A stretch of DNA of 64,000 nucleotides from Blautia hansenii (GCF_013304445.1 NZ_JAAITA010000006.1:89685-153684), one strand, 5' to 3'. Positions 1 to 9,409 are shown, counted from the stretch's first letter. Numbers and translations are program-made. Notes: generated by a model not told the origin, from the sequence alone.

Positions 1-1
1 A

Positions 2-1147
2 CTCAGCGAGGTGCTCATGCTGCGTCCCCAGGAAACCTGCATTGGAAACGTATTGAAAGAAAATGGATACCATACCGGATATATCGGAAAATGGCATTTG
101 GACGCAGCGGAACAGAACTTTCAGCAAAATCCGGTTTCCGGGGCAAGGGACTGGGACGCTTATACGCCGCCGGGCGAGCGAAGACAAGGCTTTGATTACT
201 GGCTTTCCTATGGGGCCTGCGACAATCATTTAGATCCCCACTACTGGGCAGATACGCCCAGGCAGATAAAACCTGGCTGCTGGTCACCGGAATTTGAGAC
301 AGACAAGGCGCTGGAATATATGGAGGAACAAAAGGGAGAAGAGGAGCCGTTTGCACTTTTTGTATCTTATAATCCCCCCCATCTTCCTTATGAATTGGTT
401 CCGGATAAGTATTATAAGCAATATGAGAATATGCCGGTTCACTTCCGGAAAAATGTGCCACCGGAAAAGCGGACACCGGAAATGGAAACCATTACCAGAC
501 AGTATTTTGCAGCAATAACCGGGGTGGATGAGCAGTTTGGCAGAATTTTACAGTATTTAAGGGACCATCATCTGGAAGAGGATACTTTGGTGGTGCTTTC
601 AGCAGACCATGGAGAAATGTTGGGGTCCCATGGACGTATGAGCAAAAATGTGTGGTATGAGGAATCCATTCATATTCCGTTGTACATACGGCAGAAGGGA
701 CAGGTTCCTTTGGGAGTGTATAAGGAACTGCTGGCAAGTCCGGACCATATGCCGACGCTTTTGGGGCTTCTGGATATTCCTGTGCCGGATACCTGCCAGG
801 GCTTTAATCATGCGCCATGCATACGCGGGGAAGCAGATAATGCACCCAAACAGGCATTTTTGTGTTCTTATCCCGGAATGCCGGAAATGGTGGCAGCTTA
901 TGAAAAGAAGGGAAGGAACAGCAAATGCTACGGATGGAGAGGTATTCGTACCCAACGGTATACGTATGTAGTGAATAATGGTTATACGCCGGGGGAAAGG
1001 CAAGTACGTCTTCTCTATGACAATGAGAAAGACCCTTATCAGATGTCTCCTCTGGTGATTACGGAACTCAATCAGGATCTGGTGCAGGAATACGAAGCAA
1101 GGCTGCGGGAATATCTGGATATGCAGCAAGACCCGTTTCTTTTATAG
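2..1147 (+). CDS. Sulfatase (alkaline phosphatase superfamily), 5' end cut by window
   Basis: The reading frame is open from the first bases, so the true start and about 80-100 N-terminal residues, including the catalytic Cys/Ser motif, lie outside the window. What remains is the core of a type I sulfatase, which hydrolyses sulfate esters. A GYIGKWHLD segment near the left edge matches the second sulfatase's AYVGKWHLD. The ADHGEMLGSHG stretch near residue 200 is the family's metal-binding Asp-His motif, and a C-terminal GWRGIRTQRYTYV segment is typical. The next sulfatase starts 20 bases downstream, so the two are co-transcribed. I see no signal peptide because the N-terminus is missing. The family call is firm; the substrate is unknown. 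Confidence 0.9.
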   Translation, partial: LSEVLMLRPQETCIGNVLKENGYHTGYIGKWHLDAAEQNFQQNPVSGARDWDAYTPPGERRQGFDYWLSYGACDNHLDPHYWADTPRQIKPGCWSPEFETDKALEYMEEQKGEEEPFALFVSYNPPHLPYELVPDKYYKQYENMPVHFRKNVPPEKRTPEMETITRQYFAAITGVDEQFGRILQYLRDHHLEEDTLVVLSADHGEMLGSHGRMSKNVWYEESIHIPLYIRQKGQVPLGVYKELLASPDHMPTLLGLLDIPVPDTCQGFNHAPCIRGEADNAPKQAFLCSYPGMPEMVAAYEKKGRNSKCYGWRGIRTQRYTYVVNNGYTPGERQVRLLYDNEKDPYQMSPLVITELNQDLVQEYEARLREYLDMQQDPFLL

Positions 1148-1167
1148 AGCAGGGGACAGGAGGAAGT

Positions 1168-2682
1168 ATGAGCAGGAAAAAACAGGTGATTTTTATTATG
1201 ACAGACACCCAGAGGACGGATATGCTGGGCTGTTACGGCAATGAACGCATGATAACGCCTAATCTGGACAGGCTGGCCAGAGAAGGAATCCGCTACGACA
1301 AGGCATATACCACACAGCCGGTATGTCAGCCGGCCAGAGCGGCAATTTTTACGGGAAGCTACCCACATTCCTGCGCGGGGTGGTCAAATTGTATGGGATT
1401 GTCGGACAATGTGCCGAATATCGGACAGAGGCTGAGCGACGCGGGAATTCATACCGCTTATGTGGGAAAATGGCATTTGGACGGGGGAGATTATTTCGGG
1501 CTGGGCAGATGCGCCAAAGGCTGGGATGAGGATTACTGGTATGATATGCGGTGCTTTCTGGAAGAACTGACCCCGGAAGAACGATATCGTATCCGGCAGA
1601 TGGAAAGCATTGAGAAATATAATATTACGGAAGATATGACGTATGGACACCGGTGTGCAGACCGGGCTGTGGATTTTATAGAGAAACACAGGGATGAAAA
1701 TTATTTTCTGGTGGTTTCTCTGGACGAACCACACGGGCCCCACATCTGTCCGAAGAAATATGTGGATTTATATGAAGACTATGAGGTTCCCATAAAGGAA
1801 AATATGAAGGACACTCTGGAGAATAAGCCGGAACATCACAGAATCTGGGCCGGGGAGGAGTATCTGAAGGTCTGCAGGGAAGACTTTTCTTTGAAGCCAA
1901 AGGAATTTCTGGGCTGCAATACTTTTGCAGACTATGAAATCGGAAGAGTGATAGACGCGGCAGAACAGCAGGAGGACGCGCCCATTATCATTTACACCTC
2001 GGATCACGGAGATATGATGTATGCCCATTCCCTTACAGGAAAAGGCCCGGCGCTGTATGAGGAGATTGTACATATTCCTTTGATTATCCGGGGGCTGGGA
2101 CAGGGTGTAGATACCAATCCGGTTTCTCATATCAATCTGGCGCCCACTATTTTTGACATCTTCGGTGTGCCCATTCCGAAAATGTTTGAGGGCAGAAGTA
2201 TCTGGCAGGAAGTTCTGAATCCGCAGGCTCGCTGCAACGATTATGTGTTTATGGAATTTGGAAGATATGAGGTTGACCATGACGGCTTCGGCGGTTATCA
2301 GCCGCTGCGGGGTGTTTATGACGGCAGATACAAAATGGTGCTGAATCTCATGACCAGTGATGAACTGTATGATTTGGAAAAAGACCCCCAGGAAATGGTA
2401 AACCTGATTGAAAAACCTGAGTATGAGGAAGTGAAGAAACGGCTTCATCAGGCAATCCTGGACAATATGTATGAAACCAGGGATCCGTTCCGGGGATATT
2501 ATTGGGAGGACAGGCCGTGGAACCGGAGAACGGAATTTAAGACCTGGGACAGCAGGCTCATGACCAGACAGCGGGAAAATGAGGAATATGAACCAAGACA
2601 GCTGGACTACGGCACCGGACTGCCTATGACTGCGGCAGTAAGGAAAAAAGGGGAATCGGACGCAAAATTTGCAGAAAAATAG
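1168..2682 (+). CDS. Sulfatase, Cys-type
   Basis: Complete 504-residue type I sulfatase. It starts at ATG behind AGGAGG. The N-terminal FIMTDTQRTDMLGCYGN holds the metal ligand Asp13. The maturation motif is C53-Q-P-A-R57 (CxPxR), so Cys53 should be oxidised to formylglycine; under anaerobic conditions a radical SAM maturase does this, and one lies at 37.1 kb. The YTSDHGDMMYAHS segment near residue 270 supplies further metal ligands. No signal peptide is visible, which implies a cytoplasmic enzyme acting on imported oligosaccharides. The C-terminal 60 residues are charged. It pairs with the preceding sulfatase and precedes a YesM/YesN-type regulatory pair and an alpha-mannosidase, suggesting a sulfated glycan substrate (inference). 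Confidence 0.93.
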   Translation: MSRKKQVIFIMTDTQRTDMLGCYGNERMITPNLDRLAREGIRYDKAYTTQPVCQPARAAIFTGSYPHSCAGWSNCMGLSDNVPNIGQRLSDAGIHTAYVGKWHLDGGDYFGLGRCAKGWDEDYWYDMRCFLEELTPEERYRIRQMESIEKYNITEDMTYGHRCADRAVDFIEKHRDENYFLVVSLDEPHGPHICPKKYVDLYEDYEVPIKENMKDTLENKPEHHRIWAGEEYLKVCREDFSLKPKEFLGCNTFADYEIGRVIDAAEQQEDAPIIIYTSDHGDMMYAHSLTGKGPALYEEIVHIPLIIRGLGQGVDTNPVSHINLAPTIFDIFGVPIPKMFEGRSIWQEVLNPQARCNDYVFMEFGRYEVDHDGFGGYQPLRGVYDGRYKMVLNLMTSDELYDLEKDPQEMVNLIEKPEYEEVKKRLHQAILDNMYETRDPFRGYYWEDRPWNRRTEFKTWDSRLMTRQRENEEYEPRQLDYGTGLPMTAAVRKKGESDAKFAEK

Positions 2683-2685
2683 AGT

Positions 2686-2730
2686 GAAAGAGACAGGGGA
2701 CTGCAGGAGAAGGGCAGTGTCCTGTCTTTC
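2686..2730 (+). terminator. Hairpin after the sulfatase pair
   Basis: GAAAG-GACAG-ACTGC on the left pairs with GCAGT-CTGTC-TTTC on the right around a short loop, just after the sulfatase stop. The following U tract is short (TTTCGC), so it may be a weak terminator or a processing and stability hairpin. Confidence 0.5.
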
Positions 2731-2760
2731 GCATACCTGGAAGAAAGAGGCAGTTTCTTC

Positions 2761-2789
2761 TTGTAGAGAGAAAAGAGAATGAGTATAAT
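2761..2789 (+). promoter_or_regulatory. Promoter for the sensor kinase operon
   Basis: TTGTAG and TATAAT are separated by exactly 17 bases, 37 bases before the kinase start. This would let the two-component genes be expressed independently of the sulfatases. Confidence 0.65.
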
Positions 2790-2825
2790 GAAAGGCAGAG
2801 ATGTATCGTGTTGGGGGACGCCAAA

Positions 2826-4610
2826 ATGAAGAATAAAAAAATATGGAAAACACTCCAGGGAAGGATTATCATGTACAATCTGAGTATTGTGATTCTGGTG
2901 GCCTTCATTGGAAGTATGGGAACTTATCACAGTTCGTTTAAGCGCTCTTTGGAAATGACGGAGCAGACCATGGAGAATGATATCGAGGGTATTTCAGAAA
3001 ATTTTTTTGTGGCCTATGAAGAAATGATGAATATTATTCTGAACTGTACGGGTCGAAGTTCTATGAATTACGGCAGCCTGGATTTTGCAGACCAGCCTTC
3101 CGCCAAGAAGCAAGCGCTGATAAACAGTACACTTATGAGTGACTACTGTGCCATTTCCGGATACGGTTCTTATATTAATAAACTGATGATTCTGGACAAA
3201 AACGGAAATGCCATACAGTCCGGCAGCAGTCCGGGGAGCAAGGATGACGTAAAACAATTACTGGAGACAGACTGGTTTTGGCAGGAAGCGGAAAAGTCGG
3301 CGGATGAATACCGTCTGAAAGTAGTGGACAACCCCTTTTTTCAGGGGAAAGGGGAGATGTTGATTCCCATCGTCCGTCCTTTGGACGTAGCAGGCAGCAA
3401 CAGCAAGGAGGGATGGGGATTTCTGGGATTTTCCACCAAGTTGTTTGAAAAAGAACTGAAAAAGGCAGACCATGGGGACACTCTGGTGGTTGCTGTGGAA
3501 GACGGGACCGTTATCGCAGCTGCCAATGAGGAAAAATTTCAGAAAAAGGATTTGCAGGAAATGACAAAAAATCTGTTGGAAGCAGAGACCTCCGGCGGCA
3601 TTGAAAAGAAGAAGCTGCAGGGAGAAGCATGTCTGGTAGCCTGGTCTAAAAATTCTATGAGCGGTATTCTGGTTTACGAAATTATGCCAATCAGTTCTAT
3701 TAAAAACGAGAAAATGCTGATTCTAAACCTGGCTGTTTTCATGTTTATCAGTTGTCTGCTGGTGGGAATGGGGATGTCGGTGCTGTTTTCCAACCGGCTG
3801 CGAAAACCAGTGGCGCTTTTGAGCGAGCAGGCAAGAAAAATCGGAAACGGAGATTTTTCCTGTAACCCACAGATTGAGAGTGAAGACGAATTGGGGGAAA
3901 TCGGCCGGGGTATGAATAAAATGAGCAGGAAAATTGCCCAGCTTCTGGATAAAAGTGTGGAAGATGAGCGGGAGAAGAAGAATCTGGAAATTAAGATGCT
4001 GCAGGCTCAGATAAATCCACATTTTTTGTATAATACCCTGGATTCCATTCGGTGGATTGCCGTGATACAGAAAAATACCAGCATTGTGAAAATGGTTGCA
4101 ACCCTGTCCGGACTTCTGAAAAATATGGCAAAAGGTTTTAATGAGAAAGTGACTTTGCGGGAAGAACTGAAGTTTCTGGAGGATTACATTACCATTGAAA
4201 AAATGCGTTATATGGAAATGTTTGATGTAGAGACCCAGGTGGAAAAAGAAGAGCTGTACGAGGCAAAAATCATTAAGCTGACCTTGCAGCCACTGGTGGA
4301 GAATGCGATTTTTTCGGGAATTGAGCCGGGAGGAAAGAACGGAAATATCCGTATTCATATCTGGCAGGAAGAGAACCGGCTTTGCGTCAGTGTAAGAGAT
4401 GACGGCGTAGGAATGACGGAAGAGAAAATCCGGGAGATTATGGAAAACCCGCAAAAGCGCAAAGGTGACACGATGAGCGGCATCGGTCTTCCTAATGTGG
4501 ACCAGAGAATTAAGCTGGTCTATGGGGAAAGCTATGGGATTCATATTCGCAGCCGGGTGGGGGAATACACAGAAATTCTGGTGACTTTACCCATAGAATA
4601 TGGAAAATAA
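2826..4610 (+). CDS. Sensor histidine kinase, YesM/LytS type
   Basis: A 594-residue membrane sensor kinase. I place the start at ATG 2826, behind GGGGGAC, rather than at GTG 2808. A first membrane segment (about residues 15-35) is followed by a roughly 260-residue extracellular sensing region, a second membrane segment (about 300-322), a HAMP linker, and a His_kinase domain with QINPHFLYNTLDSIRW, whose phospho-acceptor His is residue 399. A C-terminal HATPase region carries VENAIFSGI and DDGVGM (N and G1 boxes). It phosphorylates the AraC-type response regulator encoded 21 bases downstream. In gut Firmicutes this class usually senses extracellular oligosaccharides and controls neighbouring glycan genes; the ligand here is unknown. 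Confidence 0.93.
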   Translation: MKNKKIWKTLQGRIIMYNLSIVILVAFIGSMGTYHSSFKRSLEMTEQTMENDIEGISENFFVAYEEMMNIILNCTGRSSMNYGSLDFADQPSAKKQALINSTLMSDYCAISGYGSYINKLMILDKNGNAIQSGSSPGSKDDVKQLLETDWFWQEAEKSADEYRLKVVDNPFFQGKGEMLIPIVRPLDVAGSNSKEGWGFLGFSTKLFEKELKKADHGDTLVVAVEDGTVIAAANEEKFQKKDLQEMTKNLLEAETSGGIEKKKLQGEACLVAWSKNSMSGILVYEIMPISSIKNEKMLILNLAVFMFISCLLVGMGMSVLFSNRLRKPVALLSEQARKIGNGDFSCNPQIESEDELGEIGRGMNKMSRKIAQLLDKSVEDEREKKNLEIKMLQAQINPHFLYNTLDSIRWIAVIQKNTSIVKMVATLSGLLKNMAKGFNEKVTLREELKFLEDYITIEKMRYMEMFDVETQVEKEELYEAKIIKLTLQPLVENAIFSGIEPGGKNGNIRIHIWQEENRLCVSVRDDGVGMTEEKIREIMENPQKRKGDTMSGIGLPNVDQRIKLVYGESYGIHIRSRVGEYTEILVTLPIEYGK

Positions 4611-4631
4611 ATAAAAAAGAGGATGGAGAAG

Positions 4632-6278
4632 ATGTATCGTATTTTACTTGTGGACGATGAACCGTTAATACTGGCAGGGATTGCGTCTATGATGGAGTGG
4701 GGAGATTATGACTGTGTGGTTGCGGATAAGGCAACCAACGGAAGTCAGGCATTGGAAAAGATAGAAGAAATCCAGCCGGATATTGTGATTACGGATATTA
4801 AGATGCCGGCCATGAATGGACTGGAATTTATGGAGGAGTGCAGAAACCGGGGATATCAGGGGGAATTTATCCTGCTGACCAACCTGGAAGAATTTTCTCT
4901 GGCACAGAGAGCCCTGCGTCTGGGGGCCTTGGATTATCTGGTGAAAATAGAAATTACACCGGAAATCCTTGGAGAGAGTCTGCAAAAAGCCACTGCGATA
5001 TGTCGGGAAAAGCAGGAAGCAGAGGGCAGTCCGGTTATTCAGGAAGTATTGCAAAAAAACGCAGAGGAGATTACAAAAAAATTCTTCGGGGAAATTTTGG
5101 AAAATAAGAGGGAAGATTGTGGAAAACTGCGGGAAAAATGGGAGAAAGAAGTAGAAAGACTGGGATTGGAAAAACTATATGAAAGTCCGGTGCTTGTGTG
5201 GATTCGCCCCTATCAGCAGGAAACCCATTTGTTCCAGAAGACAGAGGCAGCAGAGCAAAAGGAAATTATGGAATATGCGTCCAGTCTTTTAAAACAGTTT
5301 ATGGACCGTATCAGCCCGGTTTACTGTATGATGAACTGGGAGAGAAGGGGAATTCTGGCTGTATTTCCACAAAAAGAACTGCCGGATTCTTTTTCTGCCC
5401 TTGGAAATAAGATTTTGACTATTTTTCAGAATTATTTCGGAAATCCGGCTTTTGTGGCGGTCAGTACACCGGCAGAGAATATCTGGGAAGGCTTTGGCCG
5501 TGGGGTTCATCAGATAAGAACTCTGGAGGAATATTATTATTACCACAGTGAAACTCCCATTTTGTGTGCCGGGGATTTTCATCCTGAAGACCTGGAAAAG
5601 AACCATTCCAGGCACGAGGTTTTTGACATCAGCTTTCTGAAAAAGGATTTGCAGCAGGCCCTGATTGTGCAGGACAGGGAAAAGGTGGAACGGGTTTTTT
5701 CGGAAGTGGCAGAACTTTTTTTGGAATACCAGCCGGCAAGAGCACAGGTCATTGATGCCTGTATGAATCTGTACTATTTCTTTTTCTCTTATGCAGAGGG
5801 GGAGAAGCCAGGAGAGGAAAGGGGCTTTCCCTATCCTTCGGAGATTGTAGAACGGCTGGGCGCCTGTTTTACCTTAGAGGAGAATATTCGCTGGCTGCAG
5901 GAACTGGGAAATTGGATTGGCAGCAGGATGGAAAGCCTTAAGGGCGGCAGCAAGACGGAGAAAATCGTTGCCTCTGTGAAAAAATATGTACAGGAAAATT
6001 ATAAAGAAAAGCTGACTCTTGCTATGATTGCCAATGCCATCGGCATCAGTCAGGGGTATCTGAGCAGTGTGTTTAAAAAGCAGACGGGCAGCAATCTGAA
6101 TGATTATGTCAATCAGGTGAAAATCGAAAAAGCCAGGGAGCTTCTGGGGCTGCATGAATATATGATGTATGAAATTTCGGATATGTTGGGATTTGAAAAT
6201 CCTTATTACTTCAGCAAGGTTTTTAAAAAGATTATGGGAATGACGCCCAGCGAATATGAAATGACAAGAAAAAATTAG
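4632..6278 (+). CDS. Response regulator with AraC-type DNA-binding domain (YesN-like)
   Basis: 548 residues. ATG 4632 (MYRILLVDDE) is preferred over 4623 because GAGG then has proper spacing and the receiver domain begins at once. The N-terminal receiver domain has acidic D8/D9 and phospho-acceptor D55 in VITDIKMP. A long poorly conserved middle (about 130-430) is typical of YesN regulators. The C-terminal 100 residues form two helix-turn-helix motifs of the AraC family (LTLAMIANAIGISQGYLSSV and the EISDMLGFENPYYFSKVFK segment). It is the partner of the upstream kinase. The likely targets are the flanking sulfatase, GH125 and isomerase genes (inference from position). A receiver quirk is LLTNLEEF, where LLTGY or LTAY is usual. 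Confidence 0.93.
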   Translation: MYRILLVDDEPLILAGIASMMEWGDYDCVVADKATNGSQALEKIEEIQPDIVITDIKMPAMNGLEFMEECRNRGYQGEFILLTNLEEFSLAQRALRLGALDYLVKIEITPEILGESLQKATAICREKQEAEGSPVIQEVLQKNAEEITKKFFGEILENKREDCGKLREKWEKEVERLGLEKLYESPVLVWIRPYQQETHLFQKTEAAEQKEIMEYASSLLKQFMDRISPVYCMMNWERRGILAVFPQKELPDSFSALGNKILTIFQNYFGNPAFVAVSTPAENIWEGFGRGVHQIRTLEEYYYYHSETPILCAGDFHPEDLEKNHSRHEVFDISFLKKDLQQALIVQDREKVERVFSEVAELFLEYQPARAQVIDACMNLYYFFFSYAEGEKPGEERGFPYPSEIVERLGACFTLEENIRWLQELGNWIGSRMESLKGGSKTEKIVASVKKYVQENYKEKLTLAMIANAIGISQGYLSSVFKKQTGSNLNDYVNQVKIEKARELLGLHEYMMYEISDMLGFENPYYFSKVFKKIMGMTPSEYEMTRKN

Positions 6279-6320
6279 AGGATATCTGGGAAAATTCCAC
6301 TATTTTTTTCAAAAAAAGTC

Positions 6321-6329
6321 TGCTAGAAT
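6321..6329 (+). promoter_or_regulatory. Extended -10 element before the GH125 gene
   Basis: TGCTAGAAT, an extended -10 box, lies 50 bases before the alpha-mannosidase start and follows a T-rich and A-rich run. No convincing -35 hexamer is visible, which fits an activator-dependent promoter, possibly driven by the AraC-type regulator just upstream. Confidence 0.4.
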
Positions 6330-6378
6330 ATTCCAAAGAAAATTTACTTTCCAATTATATTGATATGGAGGACAAATC

Positions 6379-7659
6379 ATGAGCATACAGGAAACCATGG
6401 ATGATTTTTTAGAAATGTTAAAAGAGCAGACAAAGGAATGTCCGCATCTTATGGAACTTTTCACTACCTGCTACACCAACACACTGGATACCACGGTAAA
6501 GAGAATGGAAAACAATACCACCCATGTCATTACCGGGGATATTCCTGCCATGTGGCTGCGGGATTCCGCTGCCCAGCTGCGTCCGTACATCTTTCTGGCG
6601 AAGGAAAATGAAGAGGTGCGGGAATTGATAGCAGGTCTGGTAAGACGGCAGTTTTTCTGTATATGCATAGACGAGTATGCCAATGCCTTTAACGATTCTC
6701 CAAGCGGAGCCTGCTGGGAAAAAGATGACCCCAACCAGAATCCCTGGGTTTGGGAACGAAAATTTGAGGTGGATTCTCTGTGCTATCCCATTCAGCTTGC
6801 GTACCTCTTATGGAAGAATACAGGCTGCACCACCCAGTTTAACGAGGATTTCCAAAGCGGGGTACAGAAGATTTTAGAGGTGTTCCGAACCGAGCAGCAC
6901 CATGAGGAAAAATCCTCTTACCGCTTCTGCCGCCATAACGGTTATTACCGGGATACCCTTTCCAGAGATGGAAAAGGTGCGCTGGTAAAATCCGGTACGG
7001 GCCTGATTTGGTCCGGTTTTCGTCCCAGTGATGACGCCTGCACTTACGGGTACCTGATTCCTTCCAACATGTTCGCCGTAACCGTGCTGGGATATCTGGA
7101 GAAAATTGAGCGGAAGATTTATGGCAATGGGGAAATTGCAGAGGCGGCAAAGGCTTTGAAAGAGGAAGTACATACCGCCATTGAAACCATTGGAAAGACT
7201 TTTACCGAAGAGTTTGGCATGGTCTACGCCTATGAAACGGACGGATTCGGCATGTACAATTTAATGGACGATGCCAATGTGCCAAGCCTTCTGGCCATGA
7301 ATTACCTGGGTTATCCGTCAGATAAGGAAGTCGAAGCCAACACCAGAAGACTGCTTTTAAGCGAAGCCAATCCTTTTTACTTCAAGGGCGCAAAAGCGGC
7401 AGGGATAGGAAGTCCCCATACTCCGTCCAACTACATCTGGCACATTGCCATGGCGGTGCAGGGGCTGACCACCGGGGACAGAGAAGAAAAGAGAAGAATT
7501 CTGGAAAACATGGCTGCTACCACAGGAGGAAAAGGCGTGATGCATGAGGGCTTCTGCTGCGAGGATGACACCCGGTATACCAGAGAGTGGTTCTCCTGGG
7601 CCAATGCCATGTATGCAGAATTATTCTTGAATTATCTGGGGTATACACTGGACAAATAG
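6379..7659 (+). CDS. GH125 exo-alpha-1,6-mannosidase
   Basis: 426 residues, behind a good TGGAGG site. This is the metal-independent alpha-mannosidase family GH125 (formerly DUF1237), whose studied members remove alpha-1,6-linked mannose by inversion. Hallmarks are PAMWLRDSAAQLRPY (about 56-70), SGTGLIWSGFRPSDDACTYG (about 205-224), which should hold the catalytic acid Asp218 or 219, and GVMHEGF near 386-392, whose Glu390 matches the expected catalytic base. There is no signal peptide, so it should act on internalised glycans. It is followed by a GH2 beta-mannosidase remnant and a mannose-isomerase-like gene, consistent with N-glycan or mannan breakdown. The family call is strong. Confidence 0.95.
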   Translation: MSIQETMDDFLEMLKEQTKECPHLMELFTTCYTNTLDTTVKRMENNTTHVITGDIPAMWLRDSAAQLRPYIFLAKENEEVRELIAGLVRRQFFCICIDEYANAFNDSPSGACWEKDDPNQNPWVWERKFEVDSLCYPIQLAYLLWKNTGCTTQFNEDFQSGVQKILEVFRTEQHHEEKSSYRFCRHNGYYRDTLSRDGKGALVKSGTGLIWSGFRPSDDACTYGYLIPSNMFAVTVLGYLEKIERKIYGNGEIAEAAKALKEEVHTAIETIGKTFTEEFGMVYAYETDGFGMYNLMDDANVPSLLAMNYLGYPSDKEVEANTRRLLLSEANPFYFKGAKAAGIGSPHTPSNYIWHIAMAVQGLTTGDREEKRRILENMAATTGGKGVMHEGFCCEDDTRYTREWFSWANAMYAELFLNYLGYTLDK

Positions 7660-8089
7660 AATTATGCAAAGCGTTTCTTTGCGCCTGTGATGATTTCCTG
7701 CCAGGAAGAAAGCTGGCTGACCCAGGAAGCCAACATGAACCGCCAGCATTTTGCATTTGAGAAATCTATTACCCTAAATGTGACAAATGAGACTTTAAAA
7801 GACAGAGAAATTTTGGTAAAATGGTATCTGCGGAACGCGAAGGCAGAAATTTTGGAAGCCCATGAAATACTTTAAATATGAAAATCCAAATCTCCGTTAC
7901 AAAGTGGAGGGGAATACCATTACCGTGTGGGCGGATGCCTATGCAAAGAGTGTGGAAATCTTAGATGAGAATGAGGATATGGTGCTGTCCGACAATTATT
8001 TTGATTTGCACGGGGACAGCAGAACCGTGGAAGTTTTAAGAGGTGTGCCTGAGAATATCAGAGTCCGCAGCGTTTATGACATTCGATAG
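7660..8089 (+). pseudogene. Remnant of a GH2 beta-mannosidase, C-terminal part, frameshifted
   Basis: Directly after the GH125 stop codon an open frame reads NYAKRFFAPVMISCQEES, which matches the end of the catalytic domain of GH2 beta-mannosidases. It is followed by a beta-sandwich-like stretch and stops after EAHEIL near 7875. The continuation (FKYENPNLRYKV onwards, ending VRSVYDIR) is in a different frame from 7862, so at least one indel separates them. There is no proper start, no ribosome binding site of its own, and about 600-700 N-terminal residues, including both catalytic Glu residues, are absent. I read this as a decayed gene created by a large internal deletion that fused its tail to the preceding gene. 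Confidence 0.75.
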
Positions 8090-8104
8090 AGGAGGATAAC
8101 AGCA

Positions 8105-9352
8105 ATGGGTGAAATGAGTAAAAAATATTTGATTGATACGGAGGAAAACAGACAGTTTTTAAAAGAAATCAATGAGAATTTATTGAGTTTCGGACATAAA
8201 TTCCCGTCTCCGGGAGGAAGCTCTTACTATCTGGGCGGGGACGGAACTCCCTGGAAGGAGAGAAACCGTGAAACCTGGATTACTTCCCGTATGGCTCATG
8301 TGTACAGCATCGGAACTTTTCTGGGACATGAAGGCAGCAAAGAACTGGCAGCCGCAGCCATCAAAGGTTTAAGAGGAGAGCTTCACGATGATAAAAACGG
8401 CGGCTGGTATGCAGGACTTACCGCAGACAATGAAATTGTGCCGAATAAACAGTGCTATGCACATGCATTCGTTATTCTGGCCGCTTCTTCTGCCGTACTG
8501 GCAGGGGTAGAAGGTGCTCAGGAACTTTTAGAAGACGCTTTGAAACTCTATGACCTGCGTTTCTGGAACGAAGAGGAAGGTCTTTCCTGTGACACCTGGA
8601 ACACAGAGTTTACCGTATTGGATGACTATCGCGGTTTAAATGCCAATATGCACACCGTAGAGGCATTCCTGGCAGCAGCAGACGTGACAGGAGATGAAAA
8701 ATACCGCAAAAGAGCAGGACGTATCATTGACCATGTGCTGGTATGGGCATCAGATAACAACTGGAGAATCCCGGAACACTTTACAAAAGAGTGGGTGGCA
8801 GATTTGGAATGCAACAAAGAACAGCCGGCAGACCAGTTCAAACCATACGGCGCTACACCGGGACACGGCATTGAATGGGCAAGGCTGATTACCCAGTGGG
8901 CTTTATCTGCACACAAGGACAACAAAGAAGGCGCTGCAAAATACATCGAAGCGGCAGAAAATCTCTTTAACCGCGCAGTGGAAGACGCATGGAATGCAGA
9001 CGGGGCGCCGGGTATCGTATACACCACAGACTGGGAAGGCAAGCCGGTGGTACACGACAGAATGCACTGGACACTGGCCGAGGCCATTAACACCTCCGCA
9101 GTGCTGTACCATGTGACAAAGAAAGAAAAATACGGCGAAGACTATACAGAGTTTATGAAATATCTGGACGAAAAAGTGTTGGATCATGTAAACGGTTCCT
9201 GGTTCCATCAGATGAATGAGAAGAATGAAGTCATTGGAACCGTATGGCCGGGCAAATCCGATATTTATCATGCCCTGCAGGCAACCCTGATTCCTTATCA
9301 TACACCGGAACTGTCCATTGCTCCGGCGGTGAAGGCTGGGATGCAGATTTAG
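8105..9352 (+). CDS. AGE-family sugar isomerase, mannose isomerase (YihS)-like
   Basis: 415 residues, ATG 8105 behind GAGGAGG. It belongs to the N-acylglucosamine 2-epimerase (alpha/alpha-barrel) family and resembles the aldose-ketose isomerase branch (YihS/ManI) more than renin-binding-protein epimerases. Signs are ETWITSRMAHVYSIG near residue 60, KQCYAHAFVILAASSA near 118, RGLNANMHTVEAFLAA near 180, and FKPYGATPGHGIEWARL near 244, which contain the conserved Arg and His residues of the active site. Next to an alpha-mannosidase the natural role is conversion of released mannose to fructose (inference). Mannobiose 2-epimerase or sulfoquinovose isomerase activities are less likely but possible. 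No signal peptide. Confidence 0.8.
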   Translation: MGEMSKKYLIDTEENRQFLKEINENLLSFGHKFPSPGGSSYYLGGDGTPWKERNRETWITSRMAHVYSIGTFLGHEGSKELAAAAIKGLRGELHDDKNGGWYAGLTADNEIVPNKQCYAHAFVILAASSAVLAGVEGAQELLEDALKLYDLRFWNEEEGLSCDTWNTEFTVLDDYRGLNANMHTVEAFLAAADVTGDEKYRKRAGRIIDHVLVWASDNNWRIPEHFTKEWVADLECNKEQPADQFKPYGATPGHGIEWARLITQWALSAHKDNKEGAAKYIEAAENLFNRAVEDAWNADGAPGIVYTTDWEGKPVVHDRMHWTLAEAINTSAVLYHVTKKEKYGEDYTEFMKYLDEKVLDHVNGSWFHQMNEKNEVIGTVWPGKSDIYHALQATLIPYHTPELSIAPAVKAGMQI

Positions 9353-9380
9353 GCCGGTTTTGTTTAATTTTATAAAAAGC

Positions 9381-9409
9381 TTGTAAAACCAAGCGGAATT
9401 GCTTACAAT
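9381..9409 (+). promoter_or_regulatory. Promoter for the purine permease gene
   Basis: TTGTAA and TACAAT with a 17-base spacer, 44 bases before the permease start codon. Confidence 0.65.

Noticed and set aside
1768..2853. 361-codon minus-strand frame opposite the second sulfatase
   Set aside because: Antisense shadow; low-complexity hydrophobic and aromatic translation, no start signals.
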